Counted from the first letter of the stretch, positions 10,997-23,066 are shown. The stretch: 56,539 nt of DNA from Deltaproteobacteria bacterium (GCA_003696105.1 RFGE01000289.1:1-56539), one strand, 5' to 3'. Notes: a model not told the origin generated them from the sequence alone. Made by a program: numbers and translations.

Positions 10997-11326
10997 ATGC
11001 GTACCTTCCTGTTCTGCCTTCTCCTCGGCTGTCTCGCCCCCATCGCCGGCTGCGGCGGCGGCGACAGCCACCGATACGACAGCATTCGCGAGGCCGCCGA
11101 GGCGATGGGCGGCGCGCTGTGCAACCGCGCCGTGGAGTGCGGCGAGCTGTCCGCGAGCGACCGCAGAGCATGCACGAACGAGATCGTCGACTACATCTGC
11201 TCGCAGACCGCCTGCTCGGCGCGACCGTCCGGCACGAACGACGACATCGACGACTGCATCGACGACATCGACTCGATGAGCTGCAGCGCCGACGACCTGC
11301 CGAGTTCCTGCAACGGCGTCCTCTGA
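10997..11326 (+). CDS. Small Cys-rich lipoprotein
   Basis: A 109-residue predicted lipoprotein: signal peptide, lipobox IAGC, a glycine stretch, then a domain with eight further cysteines at regular spacing and an acidic segment (NDDIDDCIDDID). The even number of cysteines suggests disulfide bonds in the periplasm or outside the cell. A strong Shine-Dalgarno sequence AAGGAG (10984-10989) precedes ATG 10997 by seven bases. The 200 bases between tRNA-Leu and this gene show no other feature. Function unknown. Confidence 0.75.
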   Translation: MRTFLFCLLLGCLAPIAGCGGGDSHRYDSIREAAEAMGGALCNRAVECGELSASDRRACTNEIVDYICSQTACSARPSGTNDDIDDCIDDIDSMSCSADDLPSSCNGVL

Positions 11327-11458
11327 TCCCGCGGCGTCTCGCCCTTCGTCCCCCCTCCCGGAGTGCGGGGCCGCTTCGGCGGCCTCGCGCTCCGCTTTTC
11401 GGCGGCCGCGCCGCGCGCACGTGGTGCGACTCCGGCGACCGCGCCCGACCCGCGCCGA

Positions 11459-12748
11459 CTACCGCACGAACGCCGCGGCCGCGGGCGACAGGGACGCCGC
11501 GTCCAGGTTCGCCGGGCACGGCCCGTCGGGGACGTACTCGAACCACATCTGGCCGGCAGAGTCCACGCGCACGAGCGCGTGCCCCGGCAGCGGATCGTCC
11601 GTGAGCGGGTGCGCCTTCAGGTCGTCGTAGCAGTACAGATCCGGCCCCGGCACGACCTCGGCAGCCGCGCGGTTGCGCCGGCCCCCGTGTTCCGCCTCGT
11701 AGTAAGCGAGCAGCGACGCGTCCCACCCGAAGAACGCGTTGATCGCCTCGCGCGACGCATTCTCCACCGCCGGGTAGAAGCCGACGACCGGCGTCTGGTT
11801 GATGCGCGCGGCGTCGACGCCGACCTCGGCGCTGAACCACGGCCCCTGCAGCGCGCCGACCACGCCGAGTTCGAGCGTGCCGCAGCGCGGCTCGCGCGCG
11901 CCGCCGCGTGCGAGCAGTTCGTCGTACCCGGCCCGCAGCGCCTCGTCGCCGAAGTAGTCGTATGGGCACCGGGCGTACTCGAGGCCTTTCCAGAACTCCG
12001 GCGAACCGATCAGGTCGGCGGGCGGCGCGCGGCGGTCGGTCACTCCGAAGTCGAGCGCGTTGGCGCTCGTCGCCGTCGGGCCGCCCGCGGCGCCGAGCGG
12101 CTCGCCGGCGGCCACCGGCACGTCCCCCTGCCAGTCGCAGTCCATCGCGCCGTCGGGCTGCTCGTCGCAGCTCGCGTCGGCCAACAGAGCCGCCACCCGC
12201 GGTGCGTACGCGGTCACGTGGGAAAGCTCGACCACGACCGGCGCGTCGATGTCCGCCCCGCAGGCGGCCAGCAGCAAGCCGGCGTCGTAGGAGCCGTCGG
12301 GATTCCGGTGGTGAAACAAGCGAAACAGCGTGAGGTCGGCGGGCGCGCGGACCTCGGCGGCGACCGATCGATCCGCGAGCGTCTGGTACGTCTTGGGAAT
12401 CGGAACCCCGCCCTTGTAGTTGCCCAGGGAACCGATCGGAATGATCGTCGCGATCGCGGCGAGGTCCATCGGCGGCACCGAGAACGCGAACTCCGCGCAC
12501 GCCGCGCCGGCGTCGGATGACGGGCCGCCGCCCGACGCATCGGCAGCCGCCGGGCGCGCATCCCCGGCCGCGCCGTCGGCGGCCGCCGCGTCGCCGCCGC
12601 GACCGCGCCCCGCATCGGGCCCGCGACCGCCCGCGCCGTCCCCCGCGGCCCCGCCGTCGGCCGCGCAGGCCGCGGCCAGCGCGGCCGCGAGCGCCGCCAG
12701 CCGGCGCGCGGCGGCCGCCTTCCTTCGCGGCGTTCGGTCTTCGTCCAT
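11459..12748 (-). CDS. Large secreted lipoprotein of unknown function
   Basis: A 429-residue predicted lipoprotein (signal ending LAAAC at about residue 28). After an Ala/Gly/Asp-rich linker of about 55 residues comes a mature domain of about 340 residues with scattered cysteines, including CPYDYFG and CYDDLKAHPL. No catalytic motif is recognised. ATG 12748 has GGGAGA upstream. It is transcribed divergently from uvrA, with 141 bases between the two starts. The linker composition is typical of myxobacterial surface lipoproteins. The antisense strand stays open for long stretches because of GC bias; those frames are not genes. Confidence 0.7.
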   Translation of the reverse strand: MDEDRTPRRKAAAARRLAALAAALAAACAADGGAAGDGAGGRGPDAGRGRGGDAAAADGAAGDARPAAADASGGGPSSDAGAACAEFAFSVPPMDLAAIATIIPIGSLGNYKGGVPIPKTYQTLADRSVAAEVRAPADLTLFRLFHHRNPDGSYDAGLLLAACGADIDAPVVVELSHVTAYAPRVAALLADASCDEQPDGAMDCDWQGDVPVAAGEPLGAAGGPTATSANALDFGVTDRRAPPADLIGSPEFWKGLEYARCPYDYFGDEALRAGYDELLARGGAREPRCGTLELGVVGALQGPWFSAEVGVDAARINQTPVVGFYPAVENASREAINAFFGWDASLLAYYEAEHGGRRNRAAAEVVPGPDLYCYDDLKAHPLTDDPLPGHALVRVDSAGQMWFEYVPDGPCPANLDAASLSPAAAAFVR

Positions 12749-12851
12749 CGTCGTCTCCCGGCCCCGAGCGGCCCCTGCCCGCCACATCGACCGGTCGGCC
12801 GGCCGCTTGAGGTCTCCCGGCGCTTCGCCGCGGCGCGCAGCGACGCCGGGC

Positions 12852-12880
12852 TTGACGGCTGAACACGTGTTCCGTAGTGT
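12852..12880 (+). promoter_or_regulatory. uvrA promoter with SOS-box-like palindrome
   Basis: TTGACG (12852-12857), 17 bases, TAGTGT (12875-12880), predicting a start about three bases before the uvrA ATG. The spacer contains the perfect palindrome GAACACGTGTTC (12861-12872), of the GAAC-N4-GTTC form bound by LexA in Gram-positive bacteria and similar to the GTTC half of boxes reported in myxobacteria. A repressor bound here would block the promoter. Confidence 0.65.
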
Positions 12881-12889
12881 GCATCGGCC

Positions 12890-15844
<2,955 letters not shown>

Positions 15845-15859
15845 CCGCGGCGCCGGCGC

Positions 15860-16825
15860 CTACAACTCGTCCGCGGAGAACGCGACGACCTCGCGGATGT
15901 CGCCGGCGCCGACGAGCGCCATCACGAGGCGGTCCACGCCGAGCGCGATGCCCGCGCTGGGCGGCACGTCCGCCAGCGCGGCCAGCAGTTTTTCGTCGAT
16001 CGGGTACTCCGGCAGGCCGCGCGCGCGCCGCGCGGCCAGGTCCGCCTCGAACCGCGCGCGTTGCTCGACGGGATCGACCAGTTCGCCGAACGCGTTGGCC
16101 AGTTCGAGCCCGCCGAGGTACGCCTCGAATCGCTCCGCCACGTGCGGCGCCCCCGGCTTCCGGCGAGCCAGCGCCGCCAGCGGCGCCGGCCAGTCCTCGA
16201 GCACGACCGGCCGGCGGTGGCGCGCCAGCGCCGGGTCGACCCGGTCGACAAACGCGCAGAAGAATACGTCGTCCCAGGCGGTGGCGGTGCCCACGTCGAC
16301 CCCGGCTGCCACGACGGCGCGGCGCAGCTCCTCGGCCGACTCGTCGCCGCGCACATCGACCCCTGCCCATCGGCGCATCGCGTCGGCGACGGTCATCCGC
16401 TGCCACGGCCGCGACACATCGCAGGCGCTGCCGACCGCGTCGGCGCAGGCGGCGACGAGATCCTCGAGATCCGCGCGAATGTCGGCGAGGTCGCCGCCAG
16501 CCCGATACCACTCGAGCATCGTGAACTCCACGCTGTGGTGCGGCCCGCGCTCGTCGGCGCGAAAGCACTTGCACACCGTGTAGATCCGCTCGAACCCCGC
16601 CGCGAGCAACCGCTTCATCTGGTACTCCGGCGACGTGATCAACCACCCCGCGCCGGCCGGCACCGCGCGCAAGTGCACCTCGAGGCCGGGCGACGGCACG
16701 AGGAGCGGCGTCTCCACCTCGAGGAAGTCGCGCTCGTCGAAAAACGCGCGAATCGCGCGCAACACGCGCGCCCGCGTCTCGAGCGCCGCGATGCGCGCCG
16801 GCCCGAGTCGCTCGCGCTCGCGCAC
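15860..16825 (-). CDS. epmA: Elongation factor P lysyltransferase (EpmA/GenX)
   Basis: A 321-residue paralogue of class II lysyl-tRNA synthetase that lacks the N-terminal anticodon-binding domain. In characterised bacteria it attaches (R)-beta-lysine to a lysine of EF-P. Class II motifs: motif 1 around FLEVETPLLVPSPG, motif 2 FRADERGPHHSVEFTMLEW, motif 3 GIALGVDRLVMAL. The GTG start at 16825 lies three bases after the efp stop, so enzyme and substrate are co-expressed. The aminomutase EpmB, which makes beta-lysine, is not in the window. Confidence 0.95.
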   Translation of the reverse strand: MRERERLGPARIAALETRARVLRAIRAFFDERDFLEVETPLLVPSPGLEVHLRAVPAGAGWLITSPEYQMKRLLAAGFERIYTVCKCFRADERGPHHSVEFTMLEWYRAGGDLADIRADLEDLVAACADAVGSACDVSRPWQRMTVADAMRRWAGVDVRGDESAEELRRAVVAAGVDVGTATAWDDVFFCAFVDRVDPALARHRRPVVLEDWPAPLAALARRKPGAPHVAERFEAYLGGLELANAFGELVDPVEQRARFEADLAARRARGLPEYPIDEKLLAALADVPPSAGIALGVDRLVMALVGAGDIREVVAFSADEL

Positions 16826-16828
16826 GCG

Positions 16829-17392
<564 letters not shown>

Positions 17393-17398
17393 GGCCTT

Positions 17399-17428
17399 CG
17401 CATACCCCGCGGCGGATGCCCGCGTCAA
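17399..17428 (-). promoter_or_regulatory. efp promoter, leaderless type
   Basis: On the minus strand TTGACG (17423-17428) and TATGCG (17399-17404) are separated by 18 bases. The -10 box ends six bases before the ATG at 17392, so transcription is expected to begin at the start codon. Confidence 0.55.
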
Positions 17429-17475
17429 CGAAGCCGCTTTACGACCGCGACGAAATCGCGTATCACCACGACCGC

Positions 17476-17784
17476 ATGACGTCCGCTGCCGCGCGCTCCG
17501 CCTCACCACGCCGGCCCCGGCGCCGAGCGCGCCTGGCGGCGGTGGCCGCAGCGGCAGCGGTGGCGGCCGGCCTCGGCTGCGGCGCGAAGCTGCCGGACCG
17601 GGTGGAGGCGCTGGCCGAGCGCGCCTGCGCCTGCCCGGACGCGGCGTGCGCGGCCGATGTCCGCCGCGAGATGGAACAACTCCTCGCGTCGGTCGAGGCG
17701 CCCGACAAGGCGGACGTCGCGCGCATTACCAAGGCGATGGCGCGCGCGGCCGACTGCATCGCCCAGCGCGGGGGCGGCCGGTGA
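17476..17784 (+). CDS. Small Cys-rich lipoprotein, first of a tandem pair
   Basis: A 102-residue predicted lipoprotein: a long basic and Ala-rich signal, lipobox LGC, then a helical domain starting VEALAERACACPDAACAADV and a later single Cys (AADCI). The next gene encodes a clear paralogue with the same ACxC-x4-C pattern, so the pair arose by duplication. ATG 17476 is chosen; the in-frame ATG 17416 would extend it without a better signal and would sit in the efp promoter region. Stop and next start overlap (GTGA). Function unknown; small disulfide-bonded periplasmic proteins of this type recur in myxobacteria. Confidence 0.72.
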   Translation: MTSAAARSASPRRPRRRARLAAVAAAAAVAAGLGCGAKLPDRVEALAERACACPDAACAADVRREMEQLLASVEAPDKADVARITKAMARAADCIAQRGGGR

Positions 17785-18065
17785 GGGCCGGCGCGCGGCG
17801 CGGAATTTGGGCGTGCGCGCTCGCGCTCGGATTCGCCGGTGGCTGCCGCGACGACATCGAGCGCCGGGTCGCCGCGTTCGCCGACGAGGCGTGCGCGTGC
17901 CGCGACGTGCAGTGCGCCGAGGCCGTGCAGCAGCGGTTGATGGACCTGCTGCGCGATGCCGCCGAACCGCCCGATGACGCGAAGCGGCGCATCGTCGCGG
18001 CGCTCACGAAAATGGGCGAGTGCATCAACCGGCTCGAGGGTGACGTCGCGTCCCCCGCACCGTAG
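17781..18065 (+). CDS. Small Cys-rich lipoprotein, second of a tandem pair
   Basis: A 94-residue predicted lipoprotein with lipobox AGGC. Its mature domain starts VAAFADEACACRDVQCAEAV and ends with MGECINRL. This follows the upstream protein in cysteine spacing (ACAC-x4-C, then a single late Cys) and helix pattern. It starts with GTG 17781 inside the stop of the first copy, so both are made from one message, possibly as partners. No enzyme motif is present. Confidence 0.72.
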   Translation: MRAGARRGIWACALALGFAGGCRDDIERRVAAFADEACACRDVQCAEAVQQRLMDLLRDAAEPPDDAKRRIVAALTKMGECINRLEGDVASPAP

Positions 18066-18097
18066 TTCACGCGGCCGGCCAAACCGCGATCCCGCCG

Positions 18098-18126
18098 TTG
18101 GCACGCCGGCCGCGAGGCGGTACAAC
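18098..18126 (+). promoter_or_regulatory. Promoter of the FHA gene at 18133
   Basis: TTGGCA (18098-18103), 17-base spacer, TACAAC (18121-18126). The expected start at about 18133 coincides with the GTG codon, so the message is probably leaderless. This decides the start codon chosen for the next gene. Confidence 0.6.
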
Positions 18127-18132
18127 GCGGTC

Positions 18133-18636
18133 GTGGACCAGGGTATGCGCTACTTCGAACTCGCGCGCGAAGGACGCGATGCGTTTCTCCGGCAGGCGGC
18201 CCCGGCGGCGCTCGTGCGCGACGGCGGGCCGCTCGGCGGCGACGTCCCCGACGAAGCCGAGGCGACCTTGATCGCGTCCGCCATACAACTTCCCCCGGCC
18301 CGACCCGCCGGCCGCCCTCGCCTCGCCGTGTTCCCGCTCGAGAAGAAACCCGGCGCGCCCTTTTCCGACATGATCACCGTCGGGCGCACCGGCAACAACG
18401 ATGTCGTGCTCAACGACGTCACCGTGTCGAGGTTCCACGCCTACTTCAAGCGGCGCGACGCGGGCTGGGTCGTATGCGACGCCGGCTCGAAGAACGGCAC
18501 GCGCATCGACGGGGTACGGCTCGAACCGCGCCGCGAGGCGCCGATCGCGCCGGGGGCCGAGGTGGTGTTCGGGGAGGTGCGCACGAGCTTCTACCCGGCC
18601 GGCGAGCTGTACGAGCTGCTCGTCCACGCCGACTGA
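18133..18636 (+). CDS. FHA domain protein
   Basis: A 167-residue cytoplasmic protein with one C-terminal FHA domain (about residues 65-155). Seen: the ITVGRTGNNDVVL phosphate-binding strand, VSRFHA, and GSKNGT. It would bind phosphothreonine peptides made by the Ser/Thr kinases of this genome. The N-terminal 60 residues (RYFELAREGRDAFL and following) match nothing recognised. GTG 18133 is preferred because a good promoter places transcription start there; ATG 18145 is the alternative. Its stop codon overlaps the start of the Cys-module gene (TGATG), so both are co-translated. Confidence 0.82.
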   Translation: MDQGMRYFELAREGRDAFLRQAAPAALVRDGGPLGGDVPDEAEATLIASAIQLPPARPAGRPRLAVFPLEKKPGAPFSDMITVGRTGNNDVVLNDVTVSRFHAYFKRRDAGWVVCDAGSKNGTRIDGVRLEPRREAPIAPGAEVVFGEVRTSFYPAGELYELLVHAD

Positions 18637-19070
18637 TGTCCGCCGACTTCGATCTGGTCGCGCGCGAGCTGTGCCCCGACGACCTGTGCATCGGCGTCAT
18701 CGGGCCGGACGGCCGCTGCCGCGAATGCGGCCGCGTCGGCCGGTCCGCGGTGTCCGACCCCCGCGTCCTCGGTCTGACCCCGGAGACGGACGGGGACCAC
18801 GACGCATTGGCCGGCGACGAACGCGAGCTGTGCCCCGATGACCTGTGCATCGGCCTGGTCGGCGCGGACGGCCGCTGCAAGGCGTGCGGCGCGGTGGCCT
18901 CGCGGCGCCACGCGGCGGTCGGCCCGGCCGCGGCGCGCTCCGACGGCGCGGTGGCCGCGGGCTCCGACGACGCCGGCGACTTCGACGAACGCGAGCTGTG
19001 CCCGGACGACCTGTGCATCGGCCTGATCGGCCCCGACGGGCGCTGCAAGGTCTGCCGGCGCCCCGCCTGA
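18636..19070 (+). CDS. Protein with three identical four-cysteine (zinc-ribbon-like) modules
   Basis: A 144-residue protein built from three near-identical modules, each RELCPDDLCIG..G.DGRC..C, with cysteines at 13/18/28/31, 66/71/81/84 and 122/127/137/140. The spacing C-x4-C-x9-C-x2-C suggests a small zinc ribbon. The modules are joined by variable Asp/Ala-rich linkers of about 35 residues. There is no signal peptide, so it is probably cytoplasmic. It is coupled to the FHA gene, suggesting a phosphopeptide-dependent adaptor role; this is inference. No family name is known to me for the module. Confidence 0.75.
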   Translation: MSADFDLVARELCPDDLCIGVIGPDGRCRECGRVGRSAVSDPRVLGLTPETDGDHDALAGDERELCPDDLCIGLVGADGRCKACGAVASRRHAAVGPAAARSDGAVAAGSDDAGDFDERELCPDDLCIGLIGPDGRCKVCRRPA

Positions 19071-19130
19071 TCGCCTCGGCCCAGCGACCGCCGTTCCGGG
19101 CCACGCTCGGGTCCCGCCCACAGGTTTCGG

Positions 19131-19184
19131 TTGACACGCGTCCCAATTTGCGGCATTAGGATTTTCTCATTTCCCGATAGGAAA
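19131..19184 (+). promoter_or_regulatory. Promoter and candidate operator of the sulfur island
   Basis: TTGACA (19131-19136) with CATTAG at 17 bases (19154-19159). An AT-rich leader follows, unusual in this genome, containing the perfect inverted repeat TTTCC-CGATA-GGAAA (19170-19184). A related TTAGGA lies at 19156-19161. The AGGA at 19179-19182 is the ribosome binding site for ATG 19189, so a protein bound to the palindrome could also hide it. The likely ligand is the Rrf2 regulator itself (autoregulation). Confidence 0.5.
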
Positions 19185-19188
19185 ACCG

Positions 19189-19659
19189 ATGCGCCTCTCG
19201 ACCAAGACCCGCTACGGCGTCCGCGCGATCTTCGACATCGCATTTCACCATCACGGGGCGCGCAATGCGGGCGCCGCCCAGGCCAAGGACATCGCCCGCC
19301 GGGAACGCATTCCGCTGCGCTACCTCGAGCAGATCTTTCAGGATCTGCGGCGCGCGGGCCTCGTCGACTCCAAGCGGGGGCCGCGCGGCGGCTACACCCT
19401 CAAGCGCGACCCGGCCGAGATCACCCTCGGAGACGTCGTGCGCGCCCTGCAGGGACCGATCGAGGAAATGTTCGTGATCGAACGCGACCCGGACGACGCC
19501 GCGCGGGCCTCCCACCCCGTCACCGCGCAGGTGTGGAAGGACCTCGCCGACCACGTCATCGCGTGGTTCGACGGCGTGACGATCGCCGACCTGGTCAAGC
19601 GCGGCGAGGCGTTGGGCCTGTCGCGCGCCGGCAGCGAGCAGCCGATGTACTTCATCTGA
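19189..19659 (+). CDS. Rrf2-family transcriptional regulator
   Basis: A 156-residue winged-helix regulator. The N-terminal MRLSTKTRYGVRAIFDIAF and the wing region GPRGGYTLKRD are typical of Rrf2 proteins. The three conserved cysteines that bind Fe-S clusters in IscR and NsrR are absent; there is no Cys in the protein. This places it with the CymR-like branch, which senses cysteine status through protein partners such as CysK. cysK is the next gene, eight bases away, supporting a role as the cysteine-responsive repressor of the following operon. The relation to CymR is inference. Confidence 0.9.
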   Translation: MRLSTKTRYGVRAIFDIAFHHHGARNAGAAQAKDIARRERIPLRYLEQIFQDLRRAGLVDSKRGPRGGYTLKRDPAEITLGDVVRALQGPIEEMFVIERDPDDAARASHPVTAQVWKDLADHVIAWFDGVTIADLVKRGEALGLSRAGSEQPMYFI

Positions 19660-19667
19660 TCCCGGCC

Positions 19668-20602
<935 letters not shown>

Positions 20603-20606
<4 letters not shown>

Positions 20607-21301
20607 CCCACTTCGTCCTCATCGGGGCCGGCGGTCTCGGCGGACCGATCGCCTACGCCCTCGCTGCTGCCGGCGACTGCACCCTGACGATCGTCGACGA
20701 CGACGTCGTCGACCTGTCGAACCTGCAGCGCCAGATCCAGTTCGCGACCGCCGACGTCGGCGCGCCCAAGGTCGACGCCCTGGCCCGCGAACTCGCGCGG
20801 CGCGGCGTCGCGGCCGGCCGGGTACGCCCGGTCCGAGCCCGATTCGACGCCAGCACGGCGGCCGAGCTGCTCGCCCGCGCCGACGTGGTGGTCGACGGAT
20901 CCGACAACTTCGCCACCAAGTTCGCGGTCAACGACGCGTGTGCGGCGGCCGGCCTGCCGTTCGCGATCGGCGGCGTGCTGCGCTACACCGGCCAGGTGCT
21001 CGCAGCCGCGCCGCCCGAGTCCGGGTGCTACCGCTGCGTGTTCGAAGCGCCCCCGCCGGACGCCGACGCCGACAGTTGCGCCGACGCCGGCGTGCTCGGC
21101 GCGGCGGTCGCCGTCGTCGCGGGGGCGTGCGCGCGCACCGCCCTGGCGCTGGCCGCCGGCGATCGCTCCGATGCGGGCAGCCTACTCGTGTTCGACGACC
21201 TGTCCCGCGGCGCGCGCGCACGCCGCGTGTCGTTCCGCAGGCGGCCCGGCTGCCCCGCCTGCACACCCGCCGGCCGTTCGGCCGCGCCGGAGGCTCCATG
21301 A
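20603..21301 (+). CDS. E1-like sulfur-carrier adenylyltransferase (MoeB/ThiF family), N-terminally short
   Basis: A 232-residue enzyme expected to adenylate the C-terminus of a ubiquitin-like sulfur carrier. Seen: nucleotide loop GAGGLGG (residues 8-14), VDDDVVDLSNLQRQ, DGSDNFATK, catalytic Cys159 in SCADAGVLG, and zinc pairs C142-x2-C145 and C217-x2-C220. It begins directly at the nucleotide-binding strand. It lacks the usual 20-30 residue N-terminal helix with the arginines that reach into the neighbouring active site of the dimer. That segment exists in the degenerate E1-like protein at 23068-23547. The carrier at 22539 is the likely substrate. Confidence 0.92.
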
Positions 21302-22536
21302 CGACTGCGCTGATCCGAGGACTGAAATGCCGCGAGTGCGGCGCGCCGTACGACCCGCGCCCGGTTCACGTGTGCGAGCTGTGCTTCGGCCCGCTCGAGG
21401 TCGACTACGACTACGACGCGATCGCCGCGGCGATCTCGCGCGACGCGATCGCCGCGCGGCCGCCGACGATGTGGCGCTACGCCGAGTTGCTGCCCTGCGA
21501 CGTGCCAGACCGCGCGCCGCCGGTCGGCTTCACACCGCTGGTGCGCGCGCGCCGGCTCGCCGAGCACCTGGGCGTGCGCGAGCTGTGGATCAAAAACGAC
21601 GCCGTCTGCTTTCCGACCCTGTCGTTCAAGGACCGCGTCGTCGCCATCGCGATCGCCAAGGCGCTCGACTTCGGCTTCGAACGGTTCGCCTGCGCGTCGA
21701 CCGGGAATCTCGCCAACGCCGTCGCGGCCGCCGCCGCCGCGGCCGGCGTTCCCGCGTACGTGTTCGTGCCGCACGACCTCGAGCCGCACAAGGTCCTGGG
21801 CACCCTGGTGTACGGCGCCACGGTCGTCGGAATTCGCGGAACCTACGACGAGGTCAACCGGCTGTGCGCGGAGATCGGCGACCGCTATCCGTTCGGGTTC
21901 GCCAACATCAACCTGCGGCCGTTTTACGCCGAAGGCTCCAAGACCCTCGCGTTCGAGGCGGCCGAACAGCTCGGCTGGCGCACGCCGGACCACGTCGTAT
22001 CGCCGATGGCCGGCGGATCGCTCATCACCAAGATTCGCAAGGCCTGGACCGAGATGCGCCGAGTCGGCCTGCTCGACGAGGACGTGCACACCCGCATCCA
22101 CGGCGCCCAGGCGGCGGGGTGCGCACCGATCGTCGAGGCCGTCCACGCCGGCCGCGATCTGATCAAGCCGGTCAAGCAGCCCGCCACGATCGCCCGGTCG
22201 CTGGCGATTGGAAACCCGGCCGACGGCTACTACGCCGTCCAGACGATTCGCGCCACCGGCGGGTGGGCCGCCGCGCCAACTGACGACCAGATCCTCGCCG
22301 CGATCCGGCTGTTGGCCGAGACCGAGGGAATCTTCACCGAGACCGCGGGCGGCGTGACGCTCGCGGCGACCCGACAGCTCATCGACGAGGGCCGAATCGG
22401 CCGCGACGAATCGGTCCTCGTGTGCATCACCGGGCAGGGCCTCAAGACGATGGACCCTCTGGTCGAGACCCTCCCGAAACCGCCAGTCATCGCGCCGTCC
22501 CTCGCGGAGTTCGACGCAATCACCAAGGAGCGATAG
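21298..22536 (+). CDS. thrC: Threonine synthase-like PLP enzyme with N-terminal zinc ribbon
   Basis: A 412-residue fold type II PLP enzyme. The N-terminal ribbon C11-x2-C14 and C26-x2-C29 is followed by the catalytic core with TLSFKDR (PLP lysine Lys111), ASTGNLANA and MAGGSLITK. By similarity it would convert O-phosphohomoserine to threonine. Its place inside a sulfur-carrier operon, coupled to the E1-like gene (ATGA) and two bases before the carrier gene, raises the possibility of a beta- or gamma-replacement with carrier-bound sulfur, for example homocysteine formation. The sequence alone does not decide this; a housekeeping threonine synthase role remains possible. Confidence 0.85.
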   Translation: MTTALIRGLKCRECGAPYDPRPVHVCELCFGPLEVDYDYDAIAAAISRDAIAARPPTMWRYAELLPCDVPDRAPPVGFTPLVRARRLAEHLGVRELWIKNDAVCFPTLSFKDRVVAIAIAKALDFGFERFACASTGNLANAVAAAAAAAGVPAYVFVPHDLEPHKVLGTLVYGATVVGIRGTYDEVNRLCAEIGDRYPFGFANINLRPFYAEGSKTLAFEAAEQLGWRTPDHVVSPMAGGSLITKIRKAWTEMRRVGLLDEDVHTRIHGAQAAGCAPIVEAVHAGRDLIKPVKQPATIARSLAIGNPADGYYAVQTIRATGGWAAAPTDDQILAAIRLLAETEGIFTETAGGVTLAATRQLIDEGRIGRDESVLVCITGQGLKTMDPLVETLPKPPVIAPSLAEFDAITKER

Positions 22537-22538
22537 CC

Positions 22539-22814
22539 ATGCCGACCGTACGCATCCCTACCCCGCTTCGCAAGCTCACCGGCGGTGCCGACAAGGTGCA
22601 GGTCGCCGGCTCGAACATAGGCGAGGTGATCGCCGCTCTCGAGACGAGCTACCCGGGCATCAAGGCGCGCATCTGCGACGACGACGGCAACGTGCGCCGG
22701 TTCGTCAACATCTTCGCCAACGACGAGGACATCCGGTTCCTCCAGAACCTCGACACGCCCGTGTCGGACGGCGACGAGATCTCGATCGTCCCGGCGATCG
22801 CGGGCGGCCGCTGA
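22539..22814 (+). CDS. cysO: Ubiquitin-like sulfur carrier protein (CysO/MoaD family), ending Gly-Gly-Arg
   Basis: A 91-residue beta-grasp protein. The motifs VRIPTPLRKLTGG, FVNIFANDEDIRFL and DGDEISIVPAIAGG closely follow mycobacterial CysO, which carries a C-terminal thiocarboxylate used by CysM to make cysteine. The difference is the last residue: the reading frame ends GGC GGC CGC TGA, giving Gly-Gly-Arg instead of a free Gly-Gly. A terminal extra residue must be removed before adenylation, and a JAMM peptidase is encoded 1.7 kb downstream. ATG 22539 lies two bases after the ThrC-like gene. Confidence 0.93.
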   Translation: MPTVRIPTPLRKLTGGADKVQVAGSNIGEVIAALETSYPGIKARICDDDGNVRRFVNIFANDEDIRFLQNLDTPVSDGDEISIVPAIAGGR

Positions 22815-22820
22815 CGGGCC

Positions 22821-23066
22821 GTGGCGATCACCAAGCGCGTCTACCTCACGTATCCGGCCCACCTGGTACGCGAGCCGTTGGTGTGCCGCATGTACGACGA
22901 GTTGCGCGTCGAGTTCAACGTGCGCACGGCATCGGTGACCGACGAGATCGGCATCATCGGGCTCGAGCTGTCCGGTGACCCCGACCGCATCGACGCCGCG
23001 ATCGCGTTCTTTCGCGAGCGCGGCGTCCGGGTCGAGCCGATCGCGCTGGACGTGATCGCGGGATGA
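22821..23066 (+). CDS. NIL domain protein
   Basis: An 81-residue protein consisting only of a NIL domain, the small ferredoxin-like fold also found at the C-terminus of methionine transporter ATPases (MetN). Seen: KRVYLTYPAHLVREPLVCRMYDEL, then VRTASVTDEIGIIGLELSG. Free-standing NIL domains occur beside sulfur-amino-acid genes and are thought to bind methionine or other ligands or to act as scaffolds. GTG 22821 follows the carrier stop by six bases; the stop is one base from the next gene. Its role in this pathway is unknown. Confidence 0.88.
   Translation: MAITKRVYLTYPAHLVREPLVCRMYDELRVEFNVRTASVTDEIGIIGLELSGDPDRIDAAIAFFRERGVRVEPIALDVIAG

Noticed and set aside
17416-17475. Longer N-terminus for the first twin lipoprotein (ATG 17416)
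   Set aside because: It would place 20 extra residues before the signal peptide and overlap the efp promoter.
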